NCBI GenBank assembly: GCA_029556545.1 | Contig: JAKQEQ010000046.1 | Span: 1 to 48,999 of the forward strand | DNA: 48,999 nucleotides | Direction of reading: 5' to 3' | Source: Candidatus Hydrogenedentota bacterium | GTDB taxonomy: Bacteria > Hydrogenedentota > Hydrogenedentia > Hydrogenedentales > JAGMZX01 | Shown: piece by piece, positions 32,713 to 41,879 of the stretch | Numbering within the stretch: the first letter of the stretch is position 1 | How the letters are laid out: the number at the start of each line of letters is the position of its first letter | Position numbers and translations under genes: made by a program | The notes under the pieces: model-generated | What the model was told of the DNA's origin: nothing | The model's database searches: none | What the model saw: the letters and a program-made list of their open reading frames with translations, nothing else

Positions 32713-33156
32713 GTGCAGACCTTGGACGAGGGATTTCGCGAGCATATTCGGGAGAAGTTGCAGCAGGCCAGATTCATTCGTCATTTGGGCATTGTTCTTG
32801 CCGATCTTGGGCCGGGATGGTGCGAATCGACTTTGGAGGTGGCCGACATGCACCTGCAACAGGACGGATTCGTGCATGCGGGCGTCGTGGCGACGATGGC
32901 CGACCATACGGCGGGTGTGGCGGCCGGGTCGCTTGCCGTGCCGGAGGTGGTGGTGCTCACCGTCGAGTTCAAGATCAACTTGTTGCGTCCCGCCGTTGGC
33001 GATAGGTTGCGCTGCCGGGCGCGGGTGCTTCGTCCCGGTCGGCAACTGACGGTTGCGGAATCGGAGGTGTTCGCGGGCGGGGACGACGGCGAGAAACTGG
33101 TGGCGAAGGCGATGGTCACCCTGGCCCACGTGAAGGCGAATAACGATAGCGCTTGA
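32713..33156 (+). CDS. PaaI-type hotdog thioesterase
   Basis: 147 residues with GTG start at 32713. The hotdog fold is recognisable from MHLQQDGFVHAGVVATMADHTAGVAAGS (with the HAG and Asp characteristic of PaaI/YbgC-like thioesterases), LTVEFKINLLRPA and a beta-rich C-terminal part. Likely hydrolyses acyl-CoA or aromatic-CoA thioesters. It is directly followed, 3 bases later, by the fatty acid hydroxylase gene, and fits a lipid-modification cluster. Confidence 0.8.
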   Translation: MQTLDEGFREHIREKLQQARFIRHLGIVLADLGPGWCESTLEVADMHLQQDGFVHAGVVATMADHTAGVAAGSLAVPEVVVLTVEFKINLLRPAVGDRLRCRARVLRPGRQLTVAESEVFAGGDDGEKLVAKAMVTLAHVKANNDSA

Positions 33157-33159
33157 TCC

Positions 33160-34419
33160 ATGAACTACGTGCTGCTGGCCATACCGGTATTCTTCCTGCT
33201 GATCGGCATCGAGTGGCTGGTCAGCGCGCTGGTGCTTCGGCGCGCGGTGTACCGCATCAACGACTCGATCAACGACATCAGTATGGGGATTATCGATCAG
33301 GTGGGGGGCGCGTTTCTGAAGACCCTCGTATTCGCGGGGTATCTCTACGTCTGGGACACCTGGCGCGTGCTCGATATGGGCGCGGCGCATCTCTGGGACC
33401 CGCGGGCGCCGATTATCGTCTGGGCGGCGTGTTTCCTCGGGCAGGACCTGATGTACTACTGGGCGCACCGGGTCAGCCACGAGATGAACCTGGGGTGGGC
33501 CACCCACATCGCACATCACCAGAGCGAAGAATTCAACTTCGCCGTCGCGCTGCGTCAGGGCGTGTTCCAGGGGTTGTTCTTTTGGGTGTTCTACCTGCCG
33601 CTGGCGTTCGTGGGTTTCCCGCCCGCGGTCTTCGCCGCCGTCACCCAGTTCAACGCGCTCTACCAATTCTGGATTCACACGCGGACCATCGGCAAGCTCG
33701 GCCCCCTCGAATGGGTCTTGAACACGCCGTCCCATCATCGCGTACATCACGGCTGCAACGCGAAATACATCGACCGCAACCACGGCGGCACGCTGATCGT
33801 CTGGGACCGTCTGTTCGGCACATTCCAGGTCGAGGAAGAGGAGCCGCAATACGGGATCGTGACGCCGCTCAAGAGTTGGAATCCGGTCTGGGGCCAGGTC
33901 CACTACTTCGTGAAGCTGTTCGAGACCGCCCGGCGCGCGCGCGACTGGCGCGATTGCGTTCGGCTCTGGTTCAAGCCGCCCGCGTGGCGGCCTGAGGGCG
34001 TCGAGGACGATGCCGCGCCCGAGACGCGCCGCCCCGGCTACCGCAAGTACGACATGCGCACGTCGCGGGGGCTGGCGGCGTATGCCGCCGTGCATTTGAC
34101 GATCATCCTGGTATTCGCGGTCGGGTTCATAGGCGCGGAAGGGAGTATGGCCGTGGGAGAACGCATCCTCGCGGCGCTGCTTATCTTCGCGACCGTGTTA
34201 TGCCTCGGCGGCATTTTCGAGGCGCGGTGGTGGACCCCCTACCTCGAAGCCGCGCGGCTCGCGGCGCTGGGCGCGGCCCTGCTTATGTACGGCGGCGAGT
34301 TGTTCGGCTGGCCGGCGTACCGGGGATTGCCCGCCGCCGCCGTCACACTCACCGCCGTTGCGTGTTCCTTGGTCGTCCTTTTCGCGCAACGGGCCCGCTT
34401 CGTCTCCGCGCGGCAATAG
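33160..34419 (+). CDS. Sterol desaturase/fatty-acid hydroxylase superfamily membrane protein
   Basis: 419 residues. Several hydrophobic segments (about 4-22, 50-66, 85-100, 134-165, 300-325, 330-350, 360-395). Diiron histidine motifs: HRVSH (103-107), HIAHH (116-120), H173, HHRVHH (192-197) and RNHGG(206-210), matching the family that oxidises fatty acyl chains, sterols or carotenoids. After about residue 290 there is an extra membrane domain not found in the minimal family. Follows the thioesterase by 3 bases. Likely acts on membrane lipids. Confidence 0.85.
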   Translation: MNYVLLAIPVFFLLIGIEWLVSALVLRRAVYRINDSINDISMGIIDQVGGAFLKTLVFAGYLYVWDTWRVLDMGAAHLWDPRAPIIVWAACFLGQDLMYYWAHRVSHEMNLGWATHIAHHQSEEFNFAVALRQGVFQGLFFWVFYLPLAFVGFPPAVFAAVTQFNALYQFWIHTRTIGKLGPLEWVLNTPSHHRVHHGCNAKYIDRNHGGTLIVWDRLFGTFQVEEEEPQYGIVTPLKSWNPVWGQVHYFVKLFETARRARDWRDCVRLWFKPPAWRPEGVEDDAAPETRRPGYRKYDMRTSRGLAAYAAVHLTIILVFAVGFIGAEGSMAVGERILAALLIFATVLCLGGIFEARWWTPYLEAARLAALGAALLMYGGELFGWPAYRGLPAAAVTLTAVACSLVVLFAQRARFVSARQ

Positions 34420-34511
34420 CGCCTCGCCGCGACGCCGGGGGAATGATTGCCGCCGCGTTTCATGCGCAGGGCGCTTTCCTGTACCCTGTATGCGCAACGA
34501 GGAGGGCGCGT

Positions 34512-35894
34512 ATGGAACGGATGACCTTCGACGCGGACGTGATCGTGGCGGGTTCGGGACCGGGCGGCGCGACGCTCGCGCGGGAATTGGCGCGGGCGGG
34601 ACGGCGCGTGCTGTTGCTTGAACGCGGCGCGGACCAGCGCGGGCGCTTCTACTACGGCACGTATCTCGGCGCGCTGTTGTATACGGACCGCGCGAGTCTC
34701 CTTTTCACGAAGGAGGGACTCAACATCGTTCGTCCGCTGCTCGTAGGCGGCGCGACGAGTATGTTCTGCGGTTGCGCCGCGCCGCCGCCGCCGTGGCTGA
34801 AGATCCGTTACGGCGTCGATATCGACGCGGAAACCGCCGAGGCCGCCGCCGAGTTGGAAGTTGCGCCGTTGCCGGAACCGCTGCGCGGGACTGCCTCGAC
34901 GCGCATCGCGCAGGCCGCGCTCGACCTCGGGTATCCCTGGGAACCGCAGGCGAAGTTCATGCGGCCCGCCCGGGCGCGGCGCGCGTTCGACTGCGGCGCG
35001 CGGTGCATGCTCGGCTGCCGCTGCGGCGCGAAGTGGAGCGCCGCGGAGTACGTGGACGACGCGGCGGCGGCAGGGGCGACACTGCTTACCCGCGCGCGCG
35101 TGGACCGCGTTGTCCGTGAAGACGGGCGGTGTGTCGGCGTGGAAGGACGGCGAGGCGGCCGCGCCTTTGTCGCGCGGGCGGAAACGGTGGTGTTGGCCGC
35201 GGGCGGCATCGGGACGCCGCGCATCCTCCAGGCTTCCGGTTTCGACGAGGCCGGGGTGGGCATGACCATGGACACGACGGTCATGGTCTACGGGTTCGGC
35301 AAGGACCCCGGCATCGGGCGCGAGCCGCCGATGACGTGGTCGTGGGAGAACGAGGCGGAGGGCTACATGCTCAGCACGCTGGCCGACCCGTGGCTCATGT
35401 ATCCGCTTATCGCCGTGCGCAAGGGACTCGGGCCCGCGCTGCGATGGGCGCAGTGGCGCCGGTTACTCGGCGTGATGATCAAGCTCAAGGACAACGTCTC
35501 GGGCGGCGTCTTCCCCAGTGGCGCGATCAGCAAGCCTATGGTCGGCGACGACGCCGAGCGCATGCGCCGCGCCGAGGAGGTGTGCCGCGCGATTCTCGTC
35601 AAGGCCGGCGCGGACCCGTCCACCCTCTACGTGACGCCCCAGCGCGGCACGCACCCGAGCGGCACGGTCCGCATCGGCACGATGGTGGATGCAAACCTGC
35701 GCACGGAAGTTCCCGGTCTCTACGTGTGCGACGCCAGCGTCTTCCCCGAGGCGCTCGGACGCCCGACGGTGCTCACGATCATCGGGCTCGCCAAGCGGCT
35801 CGCGAAACACTTGATTACGCGGACAACGGAGGGGATGAATGCGATACCGCACGCCGTCGCGTCGGCCAGGCTGTCCCAAGGAGGTCCCCTATGA
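34512..35894 (+). CDS. GMC-type FAD oxidoreductase
   Basis: 460 residues from ATG 34512 (GAGGAGGG upstream). The FAD loop GSGPGGATLARELARAG (14-30) and the C-terminal GTHPSGTVRIG, VPGLYVCDASVFPEALGRPTVLTIIGLAKRLAKHL are GMC hallmarks. A Cys-rich CGARCMLGCRCGAK segment (about 161-174) is typical of a GMC subfamily (cholesterol-oxidase/GMC-like with CxxC). Substrate likely an alcohol or sterol-like lipid given neighbours. The stop overlaps the HEPN gene start (ATGA). Confidence 0.82.
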   Translation: MERMTFDADVIVAGSGPGGATLARELARAGRRVLLLERGADQRGRFYYGTYLGALLYTDRASLLFTKEGLNIVRPLLVGGATSMFCGCAAPPPPWLKIRYGVDIDAETAEAAAELEVAPLPEPLRGTASTRIAQAALDLGYPWEPQAKFMRPARARRAFDCGARCMLGCRCGAKWSAAEYVDDAAAAGATLLTRARVDRVVREDGRCVGVEGRRGGRAFVARAETVVLAAGGIGTPRILQASGFDEAGVGMTMDTTVMVYGFGKDPGIGREPPMTWSWENEAEGYMLSTLADPWLMYPLIAVRKGLGPALRWAQWRRLLGVMIKLKDNVSGGVFPSGAISKPMVGDDAERMRRAEEVCRAILVKAGADPSTLYVTPQRGTHPSGTVRIGTMVDANLRTEVPGLYVCDASVFPEALGRPTVLTIIGLAKRLAKHLITRTTEGMNAIPHAVASARLSQGGPL

Positions 35895-36319
35895 GTGCTA
35901 CCGAAGACATCCGTTGGATACAGCGCTTCAACAACTTCATCAAAGCCCTTTCGCAGTTGCGGGACGCCGTGGCGCTGGCGGAAGAGCGCCCGCTCTCGAA
36001 ACTCGAGGAACAGGGGCTGATTCAGGCATTCGAATTCACGCATGAACTGGCGTGGAATACGTTGAAGGACCTTCTGGAAAGTCGAGGCGTTCGGAGTCTG
36101 TACGGATCGAGGGATACAACCCGTCACGCATTCAAAGCGGGTCTGATCGAGAACGGCGACGTGTGGATGGACATGATCGCGAGCCGAAACCTGACCTCGC
36201 ACACGTATGACGAAGCGACCGCCGCGAAAATCGCTTCCGCCATTCGCGGGACCTACCGCGCGGAATTCGAGGCGCTGCGAATGACGCTCGAAACGCTGAA
36301 CGAGGGGACGGGCGGATGA
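35891..36319 (+). CDS. HI0074-like HEPN protein (nucleotidyltransferase substrate-binding family)
   Basis: 142 residues. Four-helix HEPN-like fold; FEFTHELAWNTLKDLLESRG and ASRNLTSHTYDEATA with the R-x4-H motif (Arg99-His104) match the HI0074 family, partners of HI0073-type nucleotidyltransferases, sometimes acting as toxins/RNases. ATG 35891 has AAGGAGG upstream, overlapping the preceding stop by 4 bases; the next gene overlaps likewise by 4 bases. Confidence 0.82.
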   Translation: MSATEDIRWIQRFNNFIKALSQLRDAVALAEERPLSKLEEQGLIQAFEFTHELAWNTLKDLLESRGVRSLYGSRDTTRHAFKAGLIENGDVWMDMIASRNLTSHTYDEATAAKIASAIRGTYRAEFEALRMTLETLNEGTGG

Positions 36320-36681
36320 AATACGGTCTCTCGGATTCCACTATCGACAAGATTCGCGGCGTTTTCGGTCGCTATCCGCAGGTGGAGGCGGCGATTCTCT
36401 ACGGATCGCGCGCGAAAGGCAACTACAAGAACGGTTCCGACATCGACCTGACACTGCGCGGCGGCGCGGACCTGACGCTGAAGGTGGTCTTCAGGATTCT
36501 CGAGGACATCGACGACTTGCTGCTGCCGCACACCGTCGATTTGTCCATCTTTCACGACATCAGCGACCCGGATATGATCGATCATATTCAGCGCGTTGGC
36601 GTCACGTTTTACGAGAAGGGGGAAGTGGTTTCGGAAGCGGTCGAGGCCGGGCGCGCGGAGAGGCTTACTCGCGGGGACTGA
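36316..36681 (+). CDS. HI0073-like MNT nucleotidyltransferase
   Basis: 121 residues. YGSRAKGNYKNGSDIDLTL has the Gly30-Ser31 and Asp42/Asp44 nucleotidyltransferase signature. Together with the upstream HI0074-like protein it forms a typical two-gene antitoxin/toxin-like or modification pair. Start codon ATGA overlaps the preceding stop. Probable function: neutralisation of the HEPN partner through nucleotide transfer, inferred from the family. Confidence 0.82.
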   Translation: MKYGLSDSTIDKIRGVFGRYPQVEAAILYGSRAKGNYKNGSDIDLTLRGGADLTLKVVFRILEDIDDLLLPHTVDLSIFHDISDPDMIDHIQRVGVTFYEKGEVVSEAVEAGRAERLTRGD

Positions 36682-36719
36682 CCACACGGCCCGACCGAAC
36701 AAGGGAGCGGAAAAGAACC

Positions 36720-38057
36720 GTGCTGCACGTTGTAGCGTTGATGATTGGCGTCCTGGCGGCGCCGCCCGCGGAGTTGGAAGTGCGGGCCGAGGCGACTTTG
36801 CGCAAGGCGCTCACGGCGATGACGGTTCGGCAGCGCAGCGGCGGCTGGGGCATGTCCTACGCGCAAGACGACACGGTCATGTGGGGCGAGTTTCGCCCCG
36901 TGCCGCGCGACTGGATCACCATCCAGCCGCCCGCAACGCCCGGGGTTGCGGAGGTCTTCCTCGATGCGGCGCGCCTGCTCGATGACGCGAAACTCGCGGC
37001 GCCGGCCCGCGCGGCGCGCAACACGCTGGCGGCGATTCAGACGCCGGAGGGCGGCCTTCCACATGAGGGGCCCGTTGATCGGGACTGGAAGAAGCGGGGA
37101 ACCTTCGACGACGACACCACGACCGCCGCGCTGCGTTTCCTTATTGCGTGGTGGAAGTACACCGGCGCGGAGGAAGACCTGCAATTGGTGCGGCGCGTGG
37201 GCGAGTTTCTGCTGGTCTCGCAATACGAAAACGGCGGCTGGCCACAGGCGTATCCGCCCGGCGGCTCGGACTACGACCGCTGCATCACGTTCAACGACAA
37301 CGCCATGGTGAATGTAATCCGCGCGTTGTTGCACCTTCACGAATTGCTGGGGGACGCGCGGTATCTCGAAGCGGCGCGGCGGGGCGGCGAGTGCATCATC
37401 CGCCTTCAGGGCGGGCCGGGCGAAGCCGTCTGGGCGCAGCAATATGATCCGGAAACACTTGAACCCGCGTGGGCGCGCGCCTTCGAACCGCCGGGTTACA
37501 CCCCCGCCGAGAGCGTGGGCGTGTGCGATGTGCTGATTGATCTGTACCTCGCGACCGGCGAGGAGCGGTTTCTCGAACCGTTGCCCAAGGCGTTCGCGTG
37601 GTACGACGAGTGTGTGCTGCCGAACGGTAAGCGGGCGCGGCTATACGAGCCCGGCACGCACCGCCCGGTCTACGGCCATCCCAAAGAGCGCGTGATCGTT
37701 TACGACGTCGCCGAAGCGCGCGGCGGCTACAGTTGGCAGGGCGAGTGGTGCCCGCACCGCGCCAAAGCACTTTACGAGGCCATCCGCGCGAAAGGCCGCG
37801 ACTTGGTGCGGCGCGAGGTCGAGGCGCCGGAGTCGCCGCGCCCGCGCGAAACATTAGCGGAGCAGGTGACCGCCGTTTGCGACGCCCTGTCGCCCGAGGG
37901 CGAATGGCTTACGCCGCCCAGCGCGGGAGAGCGCGCCATTCTCGAAGACCGCAAAGCAAGCCCGGATCAGATGCTCGTGCATACGCGGGTATTCGTCAAG
38001 AATGCGCGGCCGCTGCTTGATCTTCTGCGTCCGCAATCCGCGCGCGGCGAAGAATGA
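36720..38057 (+). CDS. Pectate lyase, PL10-type
   Basis: 445 residues with a GTG at 36720 (GGAG 12 bases upstream). The alpha/alpha-toroid repeats and the motif NGGWPQAYPPGGSDYDRC followed by ITFNDNAMVNVIRAL are those of family PL10 pectate lyases (PelA/Pel10). Later WAQQYDPETLEPAWARAFEPPG is also family-typical. A short hydrophobic N-terminus may act as signal, but no strong cleavage site is seen. Predicted to cleave polygalacturonate by beta-elimination with Ca ions. It follows the MNT gene by 38 bases but is probably a separate unit functionally. Confidence 0.82.
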   Translation: MLHVVALMIGVLAAPPAELEVRAEATLRKALTAMTVRQRSGGWGMSYAQDDTVMWGEFRPVPRDWITIQPPATPGVAEVFLDAARLLDDAKLAAPARAARNTLAAIQTPEGGLPHEGPVDRDWKKRGTFDDDTTTAALRFLIAWWKYTGAEEDLQLVRRVGEFLLVSQYENGGWPQAYPPGGSDYDRCITFNDNAMVNVIRALLHLHELLGDARYLEAARRGGECIIRLQGGPGEAVWAQQYDPETLEPAWARAFEPPGYTPAESVGVCDVLIDLYLATGEERFLEPLPKAFAWYDECVLPNGKRARLYEPGTHRPVYGHPKERVIVYDVAEARGGYSWQGEWCPHRAKALYEAIRAKGRDLVRREVEAPESPRPRETLAEQVTAVCDALSPEGEWLTPPSAGERAILEDRKASPDQMLVHTRVFVKNARPLLDLLRPQSARGEE

Positions 38058-38150
38058 CGGCCGCCGCTTTGCAGCAGGCTTCCGGCGGTATCAAGAACAG
38101 GTGGCTGTCCCCTATTCTTTGTGTGGGGGACCGGGATGCCCCGCCTCCGG

Positions 38151-39150
38151 TTACAGCGTCAACGCGGACAGTAGCGCCACTGCCGTGGCGGCATTGCGCG
38201 TTACAGGCGCAGTGCCACGCTCTATGTAACGTACGTAGTCCACGTGGCCATCGAGGTACAGCACGTTGCTCCCGCCCGGAATGTGATTGAAGTTCTGCGT
38301 GGATGTTGCGACCTGGTCGAACATCACGTAAACCGTGCTCTGCGCCTGGGCGGTCGCCGCCGGGTTGTTGATGTCCGTGATCAGGAAGCGCTCGATGCCC
38401 TCGCGGAGCCGGTACACCGTGTCGCCGCCTGCATTGCCGAAGCTGACCAATTGTGCACCGGAAATGTCGGCGTCCACCGCCCGCTGTATCAGCGTGTTGC
38501 TGGGTGGATTGCCGACAGCGCCCAGAACGAGGTCTGAATTCCCCATGAGCACCAGCAGGCTGCGCACGATCTGCGACGGGGCAACCGCATCCGCCGGGGG
38601 CAGGTCGTTGGGGTCCAGGGGCAGCCCCGCCACGGTAATCAACGAAATCACGCCGCCAACGGTTTCCGCGCCCCATTCATCGCCAGTGCGGTCGAGCACC
38701 CAGCCGAGATAAACGTAGCTGGCGTCCACGGCGGAGGCGCACGATTGCGCGTCGGGACCGGCCACGCCCATGCAGAACTCGTCCGTGCCCGGGTACTTCA
38801 TGCGTGTGAGATGCTCCCGGTACTCCGCATCGGACGGGCACAGGATGATCATCGGGTCCGTGAGGTACTCGGGGTAGGACACGAACAGGTTCGGGCCGAT
38901 GTCCACGCGCACCTGCAAGACCCCCGAGGCGTCCGGAAACGCGCCGAATTGCATCGAGGGCCAGCGTTCGCCGGGGTCTTCGTTCGCGTACATCTTGAAG
39001 ACCAGACCCCATTCCTTGGTTGTTCTGGCAACTCGCGCGGCGCGCCGACTCGCGCGCGCGGGCAAGCGCCGGCAGGAGTATGGCCGCCAGAATGCCGATA
39101 ATGGCGATGACGACCAACAGTTCAATGAGGGTAAATCCACGTCTTATCAT
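38151..39150 (-). pseudogene. Type II pseudopilin-like (DUF1559-like) gene split by a frameshift
   Basis: From ATG 39150 (GGAGG 9 bases upstream) the frame encodes a prepilin signal [20 protein letters not shown] and [15 protein letters not shown], then breaks at about 39018. From there the neighbouring frame continues [20 protein letters not shown], as expected for this family (usually [15 protein letters not shown]). It runs to a stop at 38151 through an LYLDGHVDYVRY segment, the H-x-DG type C-terminus of these pseudopilins. A loss of two bases near 39018 (or gain of one) explains the break. It may be a real mutation, a sequencing error or a programmed frameshift. Confidence 0.75.
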
Positions 39151-39317
39151 GCCTACGGTCCTCCGCGTTATGCGCGGCGTCGCGCCGCGCCGACAAGCCC
39201 TTTCTGCATTCCCCTTCCGTAATCCTGGCGCAAGGCAAGGACCGTTCCCACATCGTATACAACAAGGGGGAGCGCCTAAACATTCTCGGGGATGCGGCGC
39301 CTGTGGCGCGCCGGGGG

Positions 39318-41690
39318 TCAAAGCTGCTTCGGCGCGCCGTACCACTGGCTGCCCGCGTGGTCGAGGTGGAGGACCACCTTCCCTTCGAGGCGTGTCTCGG
39401 GACCCTCGTACACGACCACGCTTTTCCCGAAAATCCAGTCGGAACCTTCAAAATGGTCGAGTTCGTGGTAGGGATGTCTCTCGATCACGTCGCGGCGGAC
39501 GCATTGGCAGAAGCCGATGGGGATGCGCGACGCCTCGCGGAAGCGGTACTCGGGCGCGGCTTCGGCGAGTTCGTCAAAACACTCCCACGGCCGGACCTGC
39601 CCGAGCAGGATGCGGGCGGTCGTCTCGGGCGAGAGCATCTTACGTCCGTCCGGCGCGATGAAGTGCGTGTGGTCCGCGTGGCGGTCGACGTCCGCGAAGA
39701 AGTCGGGCGGCACGATGACGTCTGCGTCGAGCAGGATGATCCAGTCGCCGGACGCGATGCGAACACACTCGTTGATCATGAAGCCCTTCGATCGCACGTT
39801 GTCCGGCGAAAACGGCGCGCGAACGATGCGCAGGTCGGCGTGGCTGAGGCGGATCGAGTCGAGCAGGTCGTCCGTGGGGTCGATGCCGGGCACGTACCCT
39901 ACGACGACCTCGACGCGGCTCATGTCGAAGTCGCGCTGATGCGCTAGGGCCAGGAGCGCCGCCTGCAAGCGCCGCGCGTAGCGCGTGTTGATGATGATGA
40001 CCGAGTATCGAATGCGGTCCCAATCCGCCGCGGCGTCCGGCCCGCGTTCCCACAGCAGGAGCGTCTGCGTCACGACGAACCCGTCGATGTTATTGATTGC
40101 GACGCGCGGTTCGAGACAGCCCGCAAGTCGCACGGGCTGCCGCCGCTCGCCCTCGAACTCCGTCGGGCGCACGAGGACATTGTCCCTCAGCAGCACGTAG
40201 TGGCCCAGCGCGTCCACGTGCAGGGTGAGGCGATGCGTGTAGTCGATCATGGGGCACATGACCTTCGCGTGCCTGCCGAAAGCGAAGCCGATGTGCTCGG
40301 CGATGCCGCCGCCGAAGGTGAGGGTCATGGTGAAAGGCGGTTCGATGCGCGTCAGCGGCGTGCTGCGCAATTCTCCGGGCGCGAAGGAACACCAGCGGAC
40401 CGCGCCGGGCATGTGGTGCGTGTAGCAGCCTTCGATGTCATACGAATCGGCGGTGATCTCGCGCGTATGCGGATCGCGCGGCGTGATTTCGCGCGCTTCC
40501 GCCGCCAGCGCGCGCAGGCGCTCGGGCACTTCCAGGCGCGCGGCGTCGACGGCGTCGTAGTGCCGCGGGCGTTCGCGCGAGAAGTACAACGGCGACACGA
40601 CGGGCTCGCCCGGGACCGTGCGGACTCGCACGCCGGGGAATCGTCGCCGGAAGTCCTCGGATTCGTGATCGCATATGCGCCGATAGCGGCACGCCCGGCA
40701 CGGGGGACTCAACGCGCGTAGCGCCTTGCGCCGGAGCCGCTCGATCTCGGCCTCGGCGGCGGTCACGTCCTCCGGCAGCGCGCGCGCGCCCCGGCGCAGG
40801 CGTTTCAGGTGGCGCGTCAGCTTGTGGAGCATCCAGACGCGCACGTAGACCTTGGGATGATAGAGAATCCACGGGAAGAGGCGCTGGTCGAGCGTGCTGT
40901 GTATCGTCGTGAAGCGTGCAAGCAGGTTTTCGACGGCCTTGCCCATCCACGCGGGGCCGAGCCCGTGCATTTGCAGCGCCATTTCGTAGGAACGATGCTG
41001 ATAATGCTGGTGGTCCAGGTGGAACTGCTGCGTGTTCACCGCGCACGGCAAGTTGGCCTCGTCCACGAGGCAGAACGGCAAACCGATGAGATGGGTCTCG
41101 ATACCCTGCTCGGAAAGGCGGCGCGCGAGCCCGTTCATGCGCGCAATCATTTCCGGGGCCGCGTCGCGGGCGATGCTGGCCTGCGTACTTGAAAACGGAT
41201 CGAACGCGGCTACGTTTACGGAAGTCGCTTTCGCGAGCACCGGTTCCAGGGCGTCGAAGTCGGTCGGGATCGGCGTTTCGAGTTGGACGCGCGCCGCGAC
41301 GCCCGCCTGAGCGGCCGCATCCCGCCACGCGCGCAGCCACGCCACTTCGTCTCCCGACGCGCAAAGAAAGACATCGAGCAGTTCTTCCGCGATTGCGGGC
41401 GTAAAGATCGAGGCGGGAACGGGCGGCGCGACGCGCAACGACACGCGCAACCCCTCTTCCTTCGCGGCGGCGAGGAGTTCCGGAAGCATTCGGGCGGCTT
41501 CGCCCTCGACACGGATATCGACCTTCTCGACCTTGAAAACGCCGGCGCTCAGGCGAAGCCACTTCCTTAGGTCGGTGAGTTGGAAGGCGCGCCCCCGCGC
41601 ATTGTGCGTGCAGACAAGCCCCCGCGCAGGCGCGAGGCCCTTGTCCACGGCGGGCGCGCCGCCCGCCTCAGTCTGCTGCATCGTCGTCAT
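39318..41690 (-). CDS. Degenerate radical-SAM-like half fused to GT2 glycosyltransferase
   Basis: 790 residues from ATG 41690 (start choice tentative; upstream frame is repeat sequence). Residues ~20-415 look like a paralogue of the neighbouring radical SAM protein: [21 protein letters not shown] and [17 protein letters not shown] (Cys331/334/340) followed by SPLYFSRE align with its matching parts. The CxxxCxxC radical SAM cluster motif is absent at the expected N-terminal position ([10 protein letters not shown]). Residues ~420-555 form a beta-rich middle domain. From ~560, [15 protein letters not shown] to the LLDADV (Asp655-x-Asp657) and [10 protein letters not shown] is a GT-A family 2 glycosyltransferase. 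Predicted cytoplasmic glycosyl transfer onto a carrier for export. Confidence 0.75.
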   Translation of the reverse strand: MTTMQQTEAGGAPAVDKGLAPARGLVCTHNARGRAFQLTDLRKWLRLSAGVFKVEKVDIRVEGEAARMLPELLAAAKEEGLRVSLRVAPPVPASIFTPAIAEELLDVFLCASGDEVAWLRAWRDAAAQAGVAARVQLETPIPTDFDALEPVLAKATSVNVAAFDPFSSTQASIARDAAPEMIARMNGLARRLSEQGIETHLIGLPFCLVDEANLPCAVNTQQFHLDHQHYQHRSYEMALQMHGLGPAWMGKAVENLLARFTTIHSTLDQRLFPWILYHPKVYVRVWMLHKLTRHLKRLRRGARALPEDVTAAEAEIERLRRKALRALSPPCRACRYRRICDHESEDFRRRFPGVRVRTVPGEPVVSPLYFSRERPRHYDAVDAARLEVPERLRALAAEAREITPRDPHTREITADSYDIEGCYTHHMPGAVRWCSFAPGELRSTPLTRIEPPFTMTLTFGGGIAEHIGFAFGRHAKVMCPMIDYTHRLTLHVDALGHYVLLRDNVLVRPTEFEGERRQPVRLAGCLEPRVAINNIDGFVVTQTLLLWERGPDAAADWDRIRYSVIIINTRYARRLQAALLALAHQRDFDMSRVEVVVGYVPGIDPTDDLLDSIRLSHADLRIVRAPFSPDNVRSKGFMINECVRIASGDWIILLDADVIVPPDFFADVDRHADHTHFIAPDGRKMLSPETTARILLGQVRPWECFDELAEAAPEYRFREASRIPIGFCQCVRRDVIERHPYHELDHFEGSDWIFGKSVVVYEGPETRLEGKVVLHLDHAGSQWYGAPKQL

Positions 41691-41717
41691 ATCCGTGCGC
41701 GCCTGTCTATCCCCGCT

Positions 41718-41825
41718 CTGATCGCGGCCGGTCTCCCGATCTTTGTTGTGGCTGGTCTCCCGACCGCGCCACGGCCTCGACCGAAGGTCTCCAACAGCCA
41801 ACCCTTTCCCTCGGGGAGAGGGAGC
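41718..41825. repeat. Dispersed repeat E, copy 2
   Basis: Contains GCGGCCGGTCTCCCGAT and GTGGCTGGTCTCCCGACC, CGCGCCACGGCC, TCGACCGAAGGTCTCC and CTCGGGGAGAGGG. Matches the 32107-32198 copy in segment order. It lies in the 189-base gap between the fusion and radical SAM genes, which contains no other feature. Confidence 0.6.
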
Positions 41826-41879
41826 AGTGGTCCCCCTGTTCCGGACCGTCTTGCATCGCGACCGGCCCCCGGTCTTGCC

